A DNA stretch of 64,000 nucleotides from Echinococcus granulosus (GCF_000524195.1 NW_020170408.1:306444-370443), one strand, 5' to 3'; numbered from the stretch's first letter, positions 15,001-28,818 are shown. Notes: generated by a model not told the origin, from the letters alone. A program made the numbers and translations.

Positions 15001-18000
15001 GTTCTGCGGCAGAGGCACGGCTCGATGTCTCCGTTGAAATAGACCACGGTTGCTCCAAAAAAAAAAACAACTGACTTCTTTATCGAAAAATTTTGACACT
15101 TTAAAATGAATAATTTAGTGGTGGATATGACTGAGCGTTCCATCCTGTATTACGGGTGTTCAAAGGCAGCAAGCCAGTTCTCTCAAGCTGAGAAAAGCCT
15201 TGTAAATGCTTTACTGATAGGAGCCATCACCGACACAAAATTATAACCCCTTCTCAGCAGGATACACCTACCCTGAAATCCACCCCAATAAGTCGACGTG
15301 GCCTTAGACACTTCCGTTTCTATCACACTTCTATTTCCCAATTGCCCGATCCGTTTTGGATGTCATTCTGGAAGGAGGTGATAAGCATCAATGAGAAGAA
15401 AAATAACAGAGTAATATGGAGAAGGAGAATACAAGGCAGTATCTTCCTCCCATCGCAACCAAGGTGCTTAGTTCCCCGTCCAATGCAATGATCTACCGGC
15501 TCTAAAGAAGACTAGGTTTTTCTTGTACCGCAATGAGTAGGCAAATAGATGGAACAATCGCAGTCACAGCTGTGGATTTGCTTTCAGCAAGTGAACACTT
15601 GCCACACACACATACACATAAACATACAGGAAAAATCTGTTCCTCAAAAGTGTTAGATGGGTAGTGGTCCGCCTGACAACAGCCAATGACATTTGCTTGC
15701 TCAGCGAACGGTGAAATACAAGAGCCATTTCTCATCACAACTCACGTTCACGGAAATACAAAAATGGCGCGTTTCAATAACACTAAAAGAGTTGGAATAA
15801 AGCGGTGTTCCTAAGAGCAGACCACAAAGGAGTACCACCCTTTTACCCTTTTGCAATGGACGCATACAAAGCAGTGCATACGCTTGGCAAGTCTCCGCAA
15901 GACACAACAAGTCATTTGAGGTCAAAATTTAATGTTCGATTGTTGGCGTTATAGTGATCCGGATAAAATGAACCAAAAAAAGCGGGGAAGTCCTTTTACA
16001 TAGCACTACTGAGCTTGACTGCCTCCATTTGCACTCAGGCAGAGACAAACGAAGTTCTGGAGGCAAAATTGGCGATCACGAAGGGGGAAAATGAAAAGGT
16101 GAGGACGAGAGGAGGGGGGAGGCGACAAAAGTCTATTTTACGCAAGTACTACTGAAATCACAAAATCCGCCTAACTATGAGGCTGAAACTTGCGGATTCG
16201 AGTGAGCAAGAGCGATTCCAAGTCCCTTCTGTGGTCACTGATTGCTTACAAACTGTCGGTTAAGCTGCAAACCCGACAGTGCAAGCGTTAATACAATCCT
16301 ACTAAGATCAGAGTGCACCTTTTCTGAGGCAAAAGGATCTAGCATTTGTCGGGAATAGCAATGAAAATTAATCACATTACGCATCAGTTATTGTGGGCAG
16401 GGGTTGTGGATTTCTCACACGACGAATATCCCAGAGTGGTGAACCTGGGGTCCTGGAGATTAAAAAGGGCGGCAGTATATTGTGTCATCACCATTACAGC
16501 ATTACCGATTTTTTTTTGTTTGTCAAATCCTTCCCTTAAGACATGGGGAGGGGGGAGAGCTGCCGCCCCAAAAGACTGACTAGACACCAAAGACATGTGT
16601 CACCATGTTTGTGCGCGAGCGTCAAACAAATTAATCTGGGTAATTATAGGCTTGAAATGAATGTGAAGGGCGTCAAAGACAGAACTGAAAACCTGCAGCC
16701 ACGCCCTAGTTGAGTGGGATAAAAGAGCCACGCTTCAGAAATGACATCGAGTGGAACCACATGAAGCGTTTAAGCACCGCATAAGCGGATGAGAGGCAAA
16801 CGTTATGAGAGCAAAAAAAATTTCAAGATAAGCTCTATGATGCAGTGAATTATATCAATAAATCAGCAGGTAAGAAAGCAATCTCAACACCTTCGATACC
16901 TTGCCTTGGCACCAAAATAAAGGGTCAATTTTAGAATCCAAAATAACGCAAAGGTAATTTGGTAGGTTTGGAACCGGCGTTTCACAATAATTTAACAGAT
17001 ATGGACTAGATTGTTCGTCGCGAGAGATTACGACTTCAATCATTCGAAATATCTCCAACGCCTTAATGGTCCATCGGAAAAAACCTATTCTGCGATTTCG
17101 GAACCCAATCCTTTCTTCGACTACGCCCTTAGACAATTTGCCGGCAAGAATGCTTAAACCACTACCTCAAATTGTATTGAATTTCGCACTTGTAAAAACT
17201 GGGATCGTGTTTGGCACATTTTTCAGTCTGTTTGGATCTTTGTGGTTGGAATTGGAAGTCTGAAGGACAGGATATGTTAAAGCATTTCCCCTACCCATCA
17301 CTGCAGACCCTTGAGCCCCTTGAAGTCACTCATGGGAACTAGTACCGTGATGCCAAGGCATCAAAATTGCCCGAACAAAAGTTAGCGTTTTTTGAACAAA
17401 TAAAGGCCAGATCCAGAGTGATTTTATCAAGGCTGTACCACTCATCAACAAAAAACAAAACTATTAGAGACAATTTTGAGGAAACCAAAATCAAAGGTCC
17501 TCCTTTTTCATATGACCTCTAACGTTTAAGACCCTGAAAAAGGCCCGACATATGCTATGTTCTGACTCATGATCAACTCAAGACCGCTTTGAAGTACATT
17601 TACAATAGGAACCAATCATATTGCATCTCAACAAAATAAAAATATTTCAACATCGAATCCACTTAAAGCCACTCACCACATTGAGAATGAAATCGGAGAT
17701 GCTCTGCGAGCCCTCCTCCTCATCAACGTCCATGGGAGTAGCTACAGCCGTGGGGACTGTAGCGACGGCAGTGGGAATGGCAGTAGTGGTGAGTGTGCTA
17801 GAGCCTCCGCTAATCGATGGGTGCTCCGGAGAGGTTGGAGTTGCCAGTACGCTGATAGAAATAGCATGATGAGGGTTATCCACATCACTACCAGCTCCAT
17901 CACTCCCAGAGAGAAGCATGTTGACATCCTCCACCTCAGCATCTAGATAGGCACCTTCTTCCTCTACTTCATCGTCTTCTTCGACCACTACGTCCACGTC

Positions 18001-21000
18001 CACATCAACGTCTTCATCATCATCCGGAGATCCGGCTCGATGACGGACTCTAACGGGAGGATGGATGTCTGAGCTGGACCTGGTGGATGTCCCTGCCACC
18101 GCTGCAGTGGAGCCTGCGATATTGGAGTTCGCACCGGAGCCTCCACTCATCCCCGGAGGAGTGTTGTCGATGCTGGTGGCGGGAATTAGAGAGGCTGGGG
18201 TCTTGCCCATATCGACGATTTTCGTGAAGCACTGCGAGATAATTACAGTTAATTCGAAGGGTTATTTCAAACAGGTAGATGACGAACTTCGCAGATACCT
18301 CGGGATAGCGGATATAATCAGCCCCAAATTCAGCACAAGGTAGTTTACAAGAGCTGTTGAATTTAGGACATGACGTTTATTTTTAAAAATCCTGGTACGA
18401 CAACATGCAGCGCTGTGACAGGTGCGCCCTTCCAATAGATGGTCTGTAATGTCATGAACCAGACCAGACAACGTTAATCAACATGGGAGACACAGGTGGT
18501 AGCGCTCGAATGAAACAGCGCCAAGTGGCGCGATGTCCTGTGAACGAAAGTGTTAAATTCAAAATCAAAGATGCCCATTCGTATGGGGGCTGTCAAACTG
18601 ATAAATCACTCAGTCACCAAACAGCAAGATGGTACGAAGACGATCGGCTGTATGTGGGAGGCAAGCGCGATAGATGACAGTAGAGTGATCACGAATCAAC
18701 GGTTAAAACGCAATTTGTCTTGGAAGAGGTGCAACAACTTATGAGGCTCTTGATGCGAAAAAACTACACCTTTAATCCAATCCAAAAACATTATGGAGGG
18801 GGGGGGGGATTGGATCGGGCTTCAGCAAAATAAAATTCCGGAAACACATCAATTTATAATCGCCGTCTTTCCCGTCCTAATTTTGCAATTAAGTGGGTTC
18901 TGCCATAAAAATGTCGCTGGAGTACGGTATCTGCGCAGTACTGCTCGAAAAAATCCTTAATGGGATTCGCCTAGGAAAGGAGGGTATTATCTGAGAAAAA
19001 GTCCAATCAGGTCACTAAAAAAGTAGGTCTGAGTTCTCCGCATCGTCATTGACCCTAGTACGGAGGGTTGGCTACGACTCACAGGTGCACTCTACAAATG
19101 CGACCGGAGTGTCCACGAGAAGCACTAGGGACGAAGTTTAAAAGTGGATAACCATGTGGGAAAACAACATCCATCCAGGATATTCAAACACGCAGGCTCT
19201 TGAAATTCCGCCAGTTCTATCACCATCTTAGCGCCGTGGACATATGCTGCAGGTCCTCTTGAAGTTGCCGACAAAACTTTCATAATGACACTCCCTATCG
19301 CACCCTCAAGATGGGTAGCAGTAGGTGAATACGATCCAAAGGAACTGCAACCTTGGTTTCGTTAGCCGAATATCACTCAGCCAAAGCCTCGTCGAGGAGG
19401 GCTTACAACGGAAAGAGGCTTGAATTAACCACCACCCACAGCAACCACTTTAATCGCGCGTTTTCCCAAGCCGGACTTAAACGCATGAAAACCCCCACTA
19501 TGGAGGTGCTTATGATTTTCAAGATATGTTAATTAAACGAATAAAGGACAAATACTAAAAGATCGAATTAACGAAAAGCATCCAAAAGAATGCAAATAAA
19601 TGAACCTCACATTGAGAATGGAGTTGAAAATAATGCCACGAATGTCGGAATGCGTTCGCATGAGCTCATGCAACGAGACACTCATCTGGCTTGCGGTGAG
19701 GTTGTTAGTAGGATTGTTCTGGCCCACATTGGAGGCAGCGATGGAGAGATTGTAGCTGATCTGAGAGAGGAAGTCGCGTAATCGCTTTGCTCGCATTGTC
19801 GGCAGGTATTCGGGGCTCACCAAAGTCTCCACGTACTTCTGCAGCACTCCACTCGAGCAGAGGGCTGTGCGGCCCCGCGGGTTCAGCGCCAGTGTGCGAA
19901 GAATGGAGGGCAGGTGAACGAGGAAATCGCGACTCTGCGGCAGAGGGTTCTCCGTCAGGGCGGACAGTATGTCAGAGGTCACGCCCTTGTCCTACAACAT
20001 CAGAAATGATTAGTATTTATGTCTACAAATGTTGATAGCGTTGAATTTGGTTGCTCAAGCTATCTGTCATACTCTTTTTCCAAACAATTTATGATGGCGC
20101 ATCAGAAGGTGCACTGAGAGATAATAGGCAGTGGAAATTGGTAAATGAACCAATTTCCACAAGACAGCAGCCAGAATCAAGGCACAAAGCTACAACATGT
20201 GCAGTGTACCCAAGAATCCGCCATTATTTTGTAGCCAAGTAACATTAGATGAAGGGGCGTCTAGACAGGCATCCAAAACCACCAAAAATAGGTAATTTGG
20301 TTTTCGTTCCTAGGGAAACTAGATGACCCAATAAATAGACGATTCTGATGATCGAATCAAATCTTAATGTCGGGAAACATGAAAGGTCAATGTCAACTGG
20401 TGACTTACAAAATGGCAAAAAATGAAGATTAGAGATATCGACGGGGTCTAGTCTGCGGAAACTGTTGGATGACTGTGGACTTCACCCAAAAGAAGTAGGG
20501 CCAGTTAGAAAACTACCCTATAGCCAAAAAGGTCAAATAAACAGGACAAGGGACCAGAAATCAGGCTCCCAATGTACAATGCACTCCGTGGGATACATTA
20601 GAGAACGTCTTTAAAAGTGCCACCAACATGGAAAACGCATGCCTTTGAGGGGCAAAAAAAACGGAAGCAAATTGCCTATACGATAGGTCAATGTGGGTGG
20701 ACAGTGGGGCGTAAGCTAGTGAAACAGTAATTACAGACTGGCAAGCCGACATTTATAGAATGAAAAATGGCATGACCTTGTCGCTGAAATCGGTGCCGTG
20801 CAGCCAGACGACAGCGCACAGGATCCCCTAGTCGATGGGCAAGCGGAACTCCGCATAAATGACTCAATGACTCCCGTAGGGCTGCATTGTACCACCTTGC
20901 CTAACAGCGCATGCTGATTGAAACGATTCCAACCAAAAAAACGTCACCGTAACAGATGACCTGAAAAGGGAATGAGTGACTGCATGTCCAAATGGAACCC

Positions 21001-24000
21001 AAAAGGGCAATGCAGTACCCTTCTGTGGAGAGATAGGCATTGACAGAACCGGACAACTGGGCGCCTAGAGATCAACGTCGTTGATTAGAAAGCCACTGAA
21101 GAGCGTTACATTTTATGACCTTGTCCAATAACGCACATGCCAGGTAGTTAAACCTCGATACGGAAAACATGCGGGCTCACCTGACGACCAGACCTATAAG
21201 AGTCCGAATGGAACTACAAAATCACCCAATGAGAGTCATAAGGGGGTTACGTTCTCCAGAGGACTCCAACAAACAAACCCAGTAATTATGGAGTCCAAGT
21301 GACGGTGGATGAGAGCAATGACGATTTCGCATTCTCACGCAATAGCTGGGCAGTTCACGATACTCACACCAAGTTTAACAGCGTAACAACATGGGGAACA
21401 AAGTGTGAGTATACAAGCGTGTGCCTCCGCCAATAACAAAGACCATGTTCGCACACGCCACTCCACGAGTGGCTGATCGGCAATTTCAACAACTCAGTGA
21501 CGTCTGCCCAAGGAGGCCATCAATAATGCGCCAGTAGACTACTCTTTTGCAGTCCATTGGTGAGTGAGTAGTGGAAAAATTGTACAACCAAGTTGTGAAA
21601 CGATTTGATGACAGATCGTGCAGCGTCAGTCGGAATTAAGCCAAATAATTGTGTGACACAAACGGTTAGCACCGGCTGATACAGAGGTTACACGAAACGG
21701 ATGGCAAGCACAAATGAGGCAGGGGGCCGATCGGTGCATTTGTAAGAGGTAAGCCGACCATGAGACTTCGTCGGCAAAGCCTACTCAATGAAAAGAAATC
21801 GAAGGATGCATAATTGAAAGGAGGAAAGGAAGAAGAGGTCACATTACAAGGTCACCTACAGCGTGAAGCATTTCAGGAGAGAAGAGGAGTGGACAAAACC
21901 GCCTCCTCAAAAGTAGAGAAAAACTGATAACCGAATGCAAATTGGAACACAGCTTACAGCCACATCCTTGCCCTAAGACACACGTTTCAGTTGGGGAAAA
22001 AGAAGCATTTCTACTACAGATATGCAAAGCACATGATCGTAAGTGGAGAATACTTGTATGGCGACAGCTGAAATCGAACCACAGCGCCAAAAGGAAACCA
22101 GGTGCCACTACACCTACGTAGTCAACTGGAATGAAGTGCATAGAGTCAATAACCTGCGAAGCGACAAACAGTATCTACGTAGCAAAGCGACGAATTCCGA
22201 AAGCGTACTTAAACTACCAACCGCGCACAACTCATCTTTTACTTTGAAACAGGTTTTATAGACGAGCTTTGTCTACACATTACTTTTGACCGCAAAAAAA
22301 ACAACAAACTGACTTAAATATCGCCAGTGCATAGATTATGCACGCATGCCGTGTGTGAACACAATGCTGGCGTAGGGGGCAAGGGGTGGCCCAAGGTCAA
22401 ACCAAAGCATTTAATCCCACGTGATTGTAAAAAGTGCTATACAACCTTGCCACGGAGTAGTGAATGGTAGATAGGTAGGGTGGAATGGTTACTAACGTCC
22501 CTCATGGTGTGGACCAGCTCATTACAGACTGATATTTAAAACAGCAGGTATTAGTGACAGTGCGTGCATGTAACAGCGTGTGGCAATGAACGAGAGATTT
22601 GTTAGACGCGGAACAGGAGTGGGGGTGTGCAGCCGGGAACTCTCCTTCTGTACACCCACTTCATGACGTCAGATTACGAGGACAAACATAATGGAGACAG
22701 CCGCGAGAACTCACCTGCATATGAGAGATACTCGAGGGGTAGGTGTAGATGTAATTGGTGATGGTCTCCATGGCGAATAGGACCAAGTGGGGAGTAGCGT
22801 GAAAGACACGGTTGCTGTAGATCTTGCGCAAGACGAGAGGCAGATTGCCGGACATTGCAGTGCGCATGTGCTCGTACCAGTCTGCCTCGAGGCAGAGGCG
22901 TTTCAAAAGATTCAGCATAGACTTCATGAGACCGGAGCGCTGAGTGTTTAACACACCGAGGGGGGAAGTCTGGCTACTACTGCTGCCGGCTTTGGCTAGC
23001 TCCTAGAGGGAACCGGTGAACGTGGAGTGATGGGTTAACATCTCGACTTTCGCATAACCCTGGGACAAGTGAGAAATTTGACAACTATACAAGTACCACA
23101 GCAAATGGGCAGGAGTCAACGGATTATGGATTGAGTTTTTGCATCTAGAAAGGGAGAATGTCAGGAATACAAATAATGTGTGAAACGTGATGCAATGAAG
23201 GTGGGCAAGATCCAACAAGTGGAAACTTCTCGTGTCATTCTAATTTCCGCCTCGAAGGAAGTTTGGCCATATTGCCCAAATGCCCAGATTTTCTGTGGCA
23301 CACCAAAAGAGCTGCTTACCGACGTTAATCTCATGGTACGGGGCTAGGAATAGCAGAATGGCTTGAGAGCTACATTATCTACATTCCTTGGAAAAATTGT
23401 ATTGCAATGCCAGTCAGCGTCCAGAAAGCAAAGGATAGTGTGTCACATCTTTGTGTAAAGAGCACAGACAGTATCGCAGAAGAAATGTAACAAAAGTCCC
23501 TCGCAATATTTAGCGATCTGATTACAAGGGCTATGTGCTTTGATCTAAAGAGATGCGATTCGCACGCACTTTGCCTTATATGGAGATGACCTTAAAGAGG
23601 ACGTGATGCAATGAAGCGGTTAATCTAATTAGGAATCCTGATATTACAAAGCGACGTTTATTGTCTGTGTGCATGATCACTTGAGTCCTCTAGCCCTGCC
23701 TAGTTCGGATCTACTCATACCACTTAGATTATCAATCAACCAGCCATTCTGCACTTCCAAACTCGGGCACTCTATCACTTCTCCAGGGCTGACATGCTTC
23801 AATAGAGAGGTGATTTTCTTGCGCAGACGACGCCAGGCCTCTTAGCTCTGCAACACTACTCATGAGCGTTGACCCCTCCAGCCCTCGGCATAAATCAGAA
23901 CGGGTCACAAAGACATGCGTGCATGTGCGCACCCGCACATGTGCAGGCATTTAGCGACGACCTTACAACAAACACCCACACAAGCACATGTGATCCGTCT

Positions 24001-26716
24001 GCGTGTCGAACATGCTTGACCGATAGGCACTTCGTTTACAAGGCTGCTAACTTAGCGAATAGCATTCACTTAAATGTCCAAATCACATGGGAACGGCGAA
24101 CATTTGCCCTTTATTCAACCTGATCGGAGCAATCAGAAACAGTAAAGAGGACATTACTATTGAGTCTTAAATGGCGAGATTTGGCATAATTTGGAAGTAC
24201 ACTAGCAAAAATGAATGCCTCCCAGTTAAATCAATGCACCTGTTTGGCGTCATCAAATATAGAAGTGAAACTCCTACAAGCAATAAGAGTATAAATTAAA
24301 TTCACGACTTATCAAGTTGTCCAGATCCTAGAGCATCGGTTGGCCCAAAAAATTTACCCCCGACCATCTAGCTATGGCCAGGTAAGTGAAGTCGGCGATT
24401 AGTACAGCTGTGGCGACGGCACACGTATAACGAGGAACTGATGATCAGCGGGCAAAGAAATTACGGTGACTGCGATAAAATGGTGGGTGCTCAATTTGAT
24501 GAGACAGTCATTCAGAATCCTAAATAGCCTCAGGGAATCAAACATGAGATATGGGCGAAAGAAAACCCTTACCGAAATTGGTCGAGCCAATTCGTAGCAT
24601 AGCCAAAAAACTGCTACAGCGGGATTTAGTACTCTTTTGTAGGGAAAAAAGACAACTCATCCCAGGTTAAGTCCATAATAACATCAAAACATCACATTCC
24701 CACAGTCATTCAAATCAAGGTAAGGATGAAACATAAGTGGTTGGCAAAAGAATCGTTCGATAAAAACGACTGTTTGAAGTGTTCTATCGTGATGAAGAGG
24801 TGGAGAATTTGACTTACAGGAGGAGGGTGGAGGACAAGCTCGGCCTCGTAGTCCAGCCTATCGACAAGACGGTCGAGAACGAGCTGACGATTGGAGATGA
24901 TACTGGAGAGAATTTGGTCAGTGACACGAACCGCGCGGGTGACATAACTCAGACAGTCGTTACGTGGCACGTGCCAAGCTATAAGCTGTAGCATGGAGTC
25001 CAATATCCCACTGGAATTCATCGTTCGCACGCTCATGTTATGGCCATTCCCTGAAAAGGGGGTGCAAGAATAACCAATCTCATGTATATATAATCTACTT
25101 AGAAAGAATCACATATTAAACGCTCTACAGCTCTACAGAGTGGAGGTCGGCAGACGCAACTTGATTATTAGGGTAGGGCGATAACTCCGAATAGTGGTAA
25201 AAGTTCGCAGAATTCAGTACAATGATCCCACATCCAAAAGAGCAACGATCTATGGCCAGACTACGAATAACGATAGTGATGAAAAACCGACTAGAAATCA
25301 AAGAGAAATCATTAAATTTTGAGAGTACTTAACTGACTAACCTGAACTCAAATTCTGTTCAAAAGCTGCCAGATGGTAGAGGAAAGAGAGTAAAGCAATA
25401 GTGTATTGCTGATTGACACTGCCACCGGAGGCATCACAGGTGCCATCCACTAGACCCTGGATCCATCGCCTAATGCGCGTAGGTAAAGCGCCGTGAAAGT
25501 TGGCCATCCCGGTAGATTCAAGAATGGTCACAAGGCTATAACACACCAAAATGTGCAGTTTATATAATTGATGACAAATAGTTAGAGCAAAAAAGTCTTG
25601 CAAAGAACATACTTCACATTGAGACGTTGGAGATTGAAAATAGCCGTCATGGTGCGAAGAGCACAGGCCTTAATGGACATGACTTCGCCATCGGGTAGCT
25701 GAAGAACGTCCACCAATTCCTCAACCAGTCCAAAGTAAATTAGACGATCGTCAAACTCAAATGTGTAGCCTAATAAAAAATGAATTTAGGCCGATAAATG
25801 AAACAGTTACAAAGAGTAGAAATGGCCTGCAATCGAGCTTTGATACACTTCAGGCGTTTTTCAGGGTCTGAAAAGTACACAGCCGAACGAATTCGGGCAA
25901 AAAGAGCCGTTTGCTTTGAGGGTGGAACGGGATGGATCTTCAACAGTTCCTCCATAACCTCTGAAGGAGACTTATTGCAGTCTTTGAAGTATTCTTCAAT
26001 AACCAGCGGTCTTGACAAGGAACCCGGTTGCCCATCAAACTCAGATTCGGGGTAGTACTCAAAGATGACTTTCCCAGCACTTGGAGGATACTAAAGGGGT
26101 TAATTAAAAACAAAGACTTACATGATCCATTCGACAGCAAGAGGCAATGTCGAATCCATTCTCTGCACCTCCCCATGACTCAGCAATCGATACAAGTCGC
26201 TCGAGAACCAGCGACCTGTTATTCGGATCAAGTCTGGAGAAGTAGTTGCTTCTTTTGCTAAAGTAACTTTGAGTGAACCAAGTGGGAAAATGTTTACCTA
26301 AAATTGTATGCAAGCCCAAGAACGGCTAATAGTATGTCCATGTTTGAGGTGGCAAATAGAGCGAGAATGTGACTCCATGAGCCATAAAGACAACGATAGA
26401 TACTGTGCTCAATGAGGTGACTAGTGAACTCAAGGACGGTGACAACATCTTTTACAAGATGTTCGTTACCAGGGGCGTCAACTTTAAGGGTCCACGTGCC
26501 AACTTTTGTGGTCACATCTTCGAGGATTGCGTCAAGACGATCAAGTATATCAGCCCAGAGGCCAAGTTCACACTTGCCATAGTTCCAGACCTTAATCTTT
26601 CTTAGTTCCTTTAAGAAATCTTCATCTGAGCACCCAGCCAAACGTTTGGCTAGGAGAAAGCATTCGTTTTGGTCATAACCACATCTATTGGCAATCTTTT
26701 TCCGGTCGATTTTCAT
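1..26716 (-). CDS. HUWE1: HUWE1-type HECT E3 ubiquitin ligase (3' end outside window)
   Basis: HUWE1 is a giant E3 that ubiquitinates many nuclear and cytosolic proteins. It starts at 26716 with MKIDRKKI, matching the family N-terminus. Exons in coding order: 26716-26298, 26257-26123, 26090-25811, 25769-25613, 25535-25342, 25050-24818, 23002-22715, 19991-19611, 18231-17677, 14274-14050, 11905-11631, 10292-10012, 9722-9332, 9151-9102, 9007-8817, 8745-8458, 8387-8226, 7512-6276, 6204-6041, 5961-3309, 3080-2256, 2179-1248 and 618-1. Phases agree at every junction, giving about 3,640 residues. Seen: N-terminal armadillo-like region (SESWGGAENGF, YPPSAGKVIFEYY), a UBA split between exons 8745-8458 and 8387-8226, a WWE domain near 6847-7044 (WAWFDH, RPIALM), a long Asp/Glu tract near 4700-4870, and ubiquitin-binding repeats (DALPEEMRREL, SLPPNIQEEVL, SLPPALRREIL). 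Human HUWE1 has 4,374 residues. The catalytic HECT domain must lie left of position 1. Exon edges were read by eye. Confidence 0.95.
619..1247 (-). other. HUWE1 intron, no features seen
   Basis: This 629-bp intron separates the two most 3' HUWE1 exons in the window. Splice signals are a GTAGGA donor just below 1248 and a CAG acceptor at 619-621. I see no RNA gene, repeat or coding exon in it. Confidence 0.6.
6847..7044 (-). other. HUWE1: WWE domain of HUWE1
   Basis: Within exon 7512-6276 a stretch begins WAWFDHIAKQWHAY, continues through ADRAFHDGVYRF and VVEFYPLL, and ends TRPIALM. The order of aromatic residues and the closing R-P motif follow the HUWE1 WWE fold, which in other family members reads poly-ADP-ribose chains. 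Confidence 0.7.
7946..8042. repeat. AT-rich microsatellite in HUWE1 intron
   Basis: About 97 bp made almost only of A and T, mainly imperfect TA dinucleotides (for example TATATTATATATATATAA), lie in the 7513-8225 intron. The tract is close to self-complementary and could form a cruciform or hairpin. I recognise no mobile-element protein nearby. Confidence 0.75.
8340..8517 (-). other. HUWE1: UBA domain of HUWE1, split by an intron
   Basis: The end of exon 8745-8458 carries VLEELGFTMADFLNAFGM and exon 8387-8226 begins ESTMNQIRDLLNKRP. Joined, they align with the UBA of human HUWE1 (LMEMGFT at helix 1, STMEQATEYLL at helix 3). The match is recognisable but weak in the middle helix. UBA domains bind ubiquitin. 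The 70-bp intron at 8388-8457 divides it. Confidence 0.6.
10293..11630 (-). other. HUWE1 intron, no features seen
   Basis: A 1.3-kb intron with a GTATGTTC donor at 11630. Only short, unconvincing ORFs occur. I see no RNA gene or mobile element. Confidence 0.5.
11906..14049 (-). other. HUWE1 intron, no features seen
   Basis: A 2.1-kb phase-0 intron between the exons ending VEPILE and beginning TLEKSIQRA. The flanking codons join cleanly, so no missing exon is needed. Small ORFs on both strands (for example at 12434-12733 and 12914-13198) resemble nothing I know. Confidence 0.5.
14275..17676 (-). other. HUWE1 intron, the longest, no features seen
   Basis: A 3.4-kb phase-0 intron between ISDFILNV and SKFMERL. 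I find no convincing nested gene, tRNA or transposase-like ORF. Decayed mobile elements cannot be excluded without a repeat library. Confidence 0.5.
18232..19610 (-). other. HUWE1 intron, no coding features
   Basis: A 1.4-kb phase-0 intron. It contains a short homopolymer G run near 18798-18809 but nothing else I can interpret. Confidence 0.5.
19992..22714 (-). other. HUWE1 intron, no features seen
   Basis: A 2.7-kb phase-0 intron between SSISHMQ and DKGVTSDIL. The junction reproduces the human QDNGLTD region, so no exon is missing. ORFs are short and unrecognised. Confidence 0.5.
23003..24817 (-). other. HUWE1 intron, no features seen
   Basis: A 1.8-kb phase-0 intron with a GTAAGTC donor and CTCTAG acceptor. 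A minus ORF at 23732-23950 is unrecognised and probably chance. Confidence 0.5.
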
Positions 26717-28818
26717 TGATTCTAGAAAAATTAACGGTGTTATAACAATCGGAATATCGTACACAGCAAAGCTGCAGAACAAAAATTAGCAATGAACACA
26801 TAAGTTAGGAAACTGCACACACCACTTTTGTCCTACAATCTACGGAGGAATGGAACCAAAATCCAATTTAGGCGCTCCGAGTTAAGCGAATAGAAAAATT
26901 GGTGTTTAATAAAGTTTAGTAGTTTAAGGGATTTTAGTAGGTTTGTACTTAAACCTGAACAATTTTGTTTCAGACCTGAAAATAAAAAAAACAACTGATA
27001 TGCTATTGCAAAATACGTGATAACGCTACCGTTTTGTGAATGTCATGGAAATGTAGGCACTGAAAGGAATCGCAATGTTTACCGTATCACAGTAAGAACA
27101 TTATATGCTGCCTTTAATGATGATTTTAAAGAATTCGTATAGATGCTATTTTTGCTTTGAAAGTCAGGTATTGCTGGGGTTCATCCAGTAGTCCGACTCT
27201 CATTATGCCACGAAATAATAAGGCAGGATGGAAGAATGTATTTGGCTGAGAAAGAAAAGCAGCAGTATTTTTCAAGTATTATTTAAGGGCTAGAAAGAGG
27301 AATGAAGCCAACATCTTTGCCAACACATGAGCCTGCGCATAGTGACCTGTAGTTAAAGAAAACACTTGGTTTTGCACATTTAATATTAGTTAGAGATATA
27401 CCAACGAACATGCACAAAGTATTTTTCATACCCTTGACTACGTTATGATAACGCGAAACTCTGATCTATGGGAGCACTAGGGGGGAACATTCAAATTAAT
27501 TAAAGAGGCATGAGGTAATTGAGCACCTGTCTAGGACATTTTCCTACTGTGCACATCGCTGCAACCTAAAAAAGTACACTTGTAATAAATAGCTGCGGCT
27601 AGTTTGTTCGATGTTTTGTTGTATTTAGATCTCACCTAGTTTTGTATCCGCAAATGAATTGAAATATTTGGGGAAGTTCGTATTGCATCGCACAACGCGA
27701 CAATGTTGCGAGTAAACGAAGTTTCCTAAGAATTTAATTATTTTCTTATTTGACGGGTCAGATTTTACTTTGCCCTGTTGTAGCCCGATACGTTACCCTT
27801 AAACTAAATTGTGAAGCATTATTTTTACAACTACGACTTAGGTATTAGGGTATCTGGTGCATAAAGCCCTATCCAAATCGGCACAACATCCCCCATTTTT
27901 TTGTGGGTAATTGTAAAAGCACTTGGTCCATGAGAAAACGACGGGTAATTTGAAGCAAATGGTCTTTCGCTTTAACGCCATCACTCACTTCCTTTATGTC
28001 TAAATTTTTCATTTTTCCACTACGTTGTGGCATACCCGAACCCGAAAAAAAAACACAAAAAGGGTGTAGCGGAACTTGTGTTGCCAAGGCAGAGAAGAAC
28101 TGCGTGTCTGTCAGTGCTGCTTGGGTGCCCTTCCGCAAAGTGCGTGGACTCAAGTGCTCGCAGAGGCAAGCTCACACCTAGACGAGCCACTGATTCACAC
28201 AGAGGTGACTCAACAGACGGGAACCCCCAACAGGTTGTTTGACACTGCCCGTGTTCCACTATTTTGATATGCTTTTAAACCGAAGGTAGTAGTTCCGACA
28301 AGACATTACCACCGGCCAATAAAATTTCCCATTGGTTCAGAAACATTTAAAATTGACTGCAAGGCTAATAAACAATGATCAATAACAGCATTCAAAGAGT
28401 ACACGCCTAAGACCGGAGATTTAGGCTAATGGATAGGCATAATTTTTGACAGTCATCCTACTGTCTCCCGAAAATTAAAATAAAGCGCGCAATTATAAGG
28501 CGCGGAAACTCAGCAACACAGTTAGTGTATGCTAATCCGGCCCCATGCGTCATTTTTATTGGTTAGGTACCTAACCAACTGGAGGGGTAATAGTTACGGG
28601 ATATTTTTGTGTTTGACGTCAAGTATTTGCAGTTTTCCTGATAAATTTCATCATCTAGAGCAGTATGTCTTTTAACGTTGGACTGTTTAGCTTGTTACTT
28701 ACCTCTGAGATAATATCCTTAACTTCATTTCCTTCTTTACGTTTCGTGGTCCTCTATCATTGGCTCTAGCCTTTTATTTAGCCAAAACTTCGTCGGTGTG
28801 TGTTTGTCCGTCTGTGTC
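26717..28818. promoter_or_regulatory. Divergent intergenic region between HUWE1 and CCT5
   Basis: These 2.1 kb lie between the HUWE1 start codon (minus) and the CCT5 start codon (plus) and must hold both promoters and 5' UTRs. A pyrimidine-rich TTTTTCTAG on the minus strand sits five bases before the HUWE1 ATG, which suggests a 5' UTR intron or spliced-leader acceptor. I see no clear TATA box and no convincing gene; the ORFs near 27996-28267 are short and mutually overlapping. Confidence 0.45.

Noticed and set aside
23732..23950. Minus ORF of 72 codons in a HUWE1 intron
   Set aside because: No recognisable family or splice phase compatible with HUWE1; probably chance.
27996..28267. Several overlapping short ORFs upstream of CCT5
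   Set aside because: They overlap in several frames on both strands, and none resembles a known protein.
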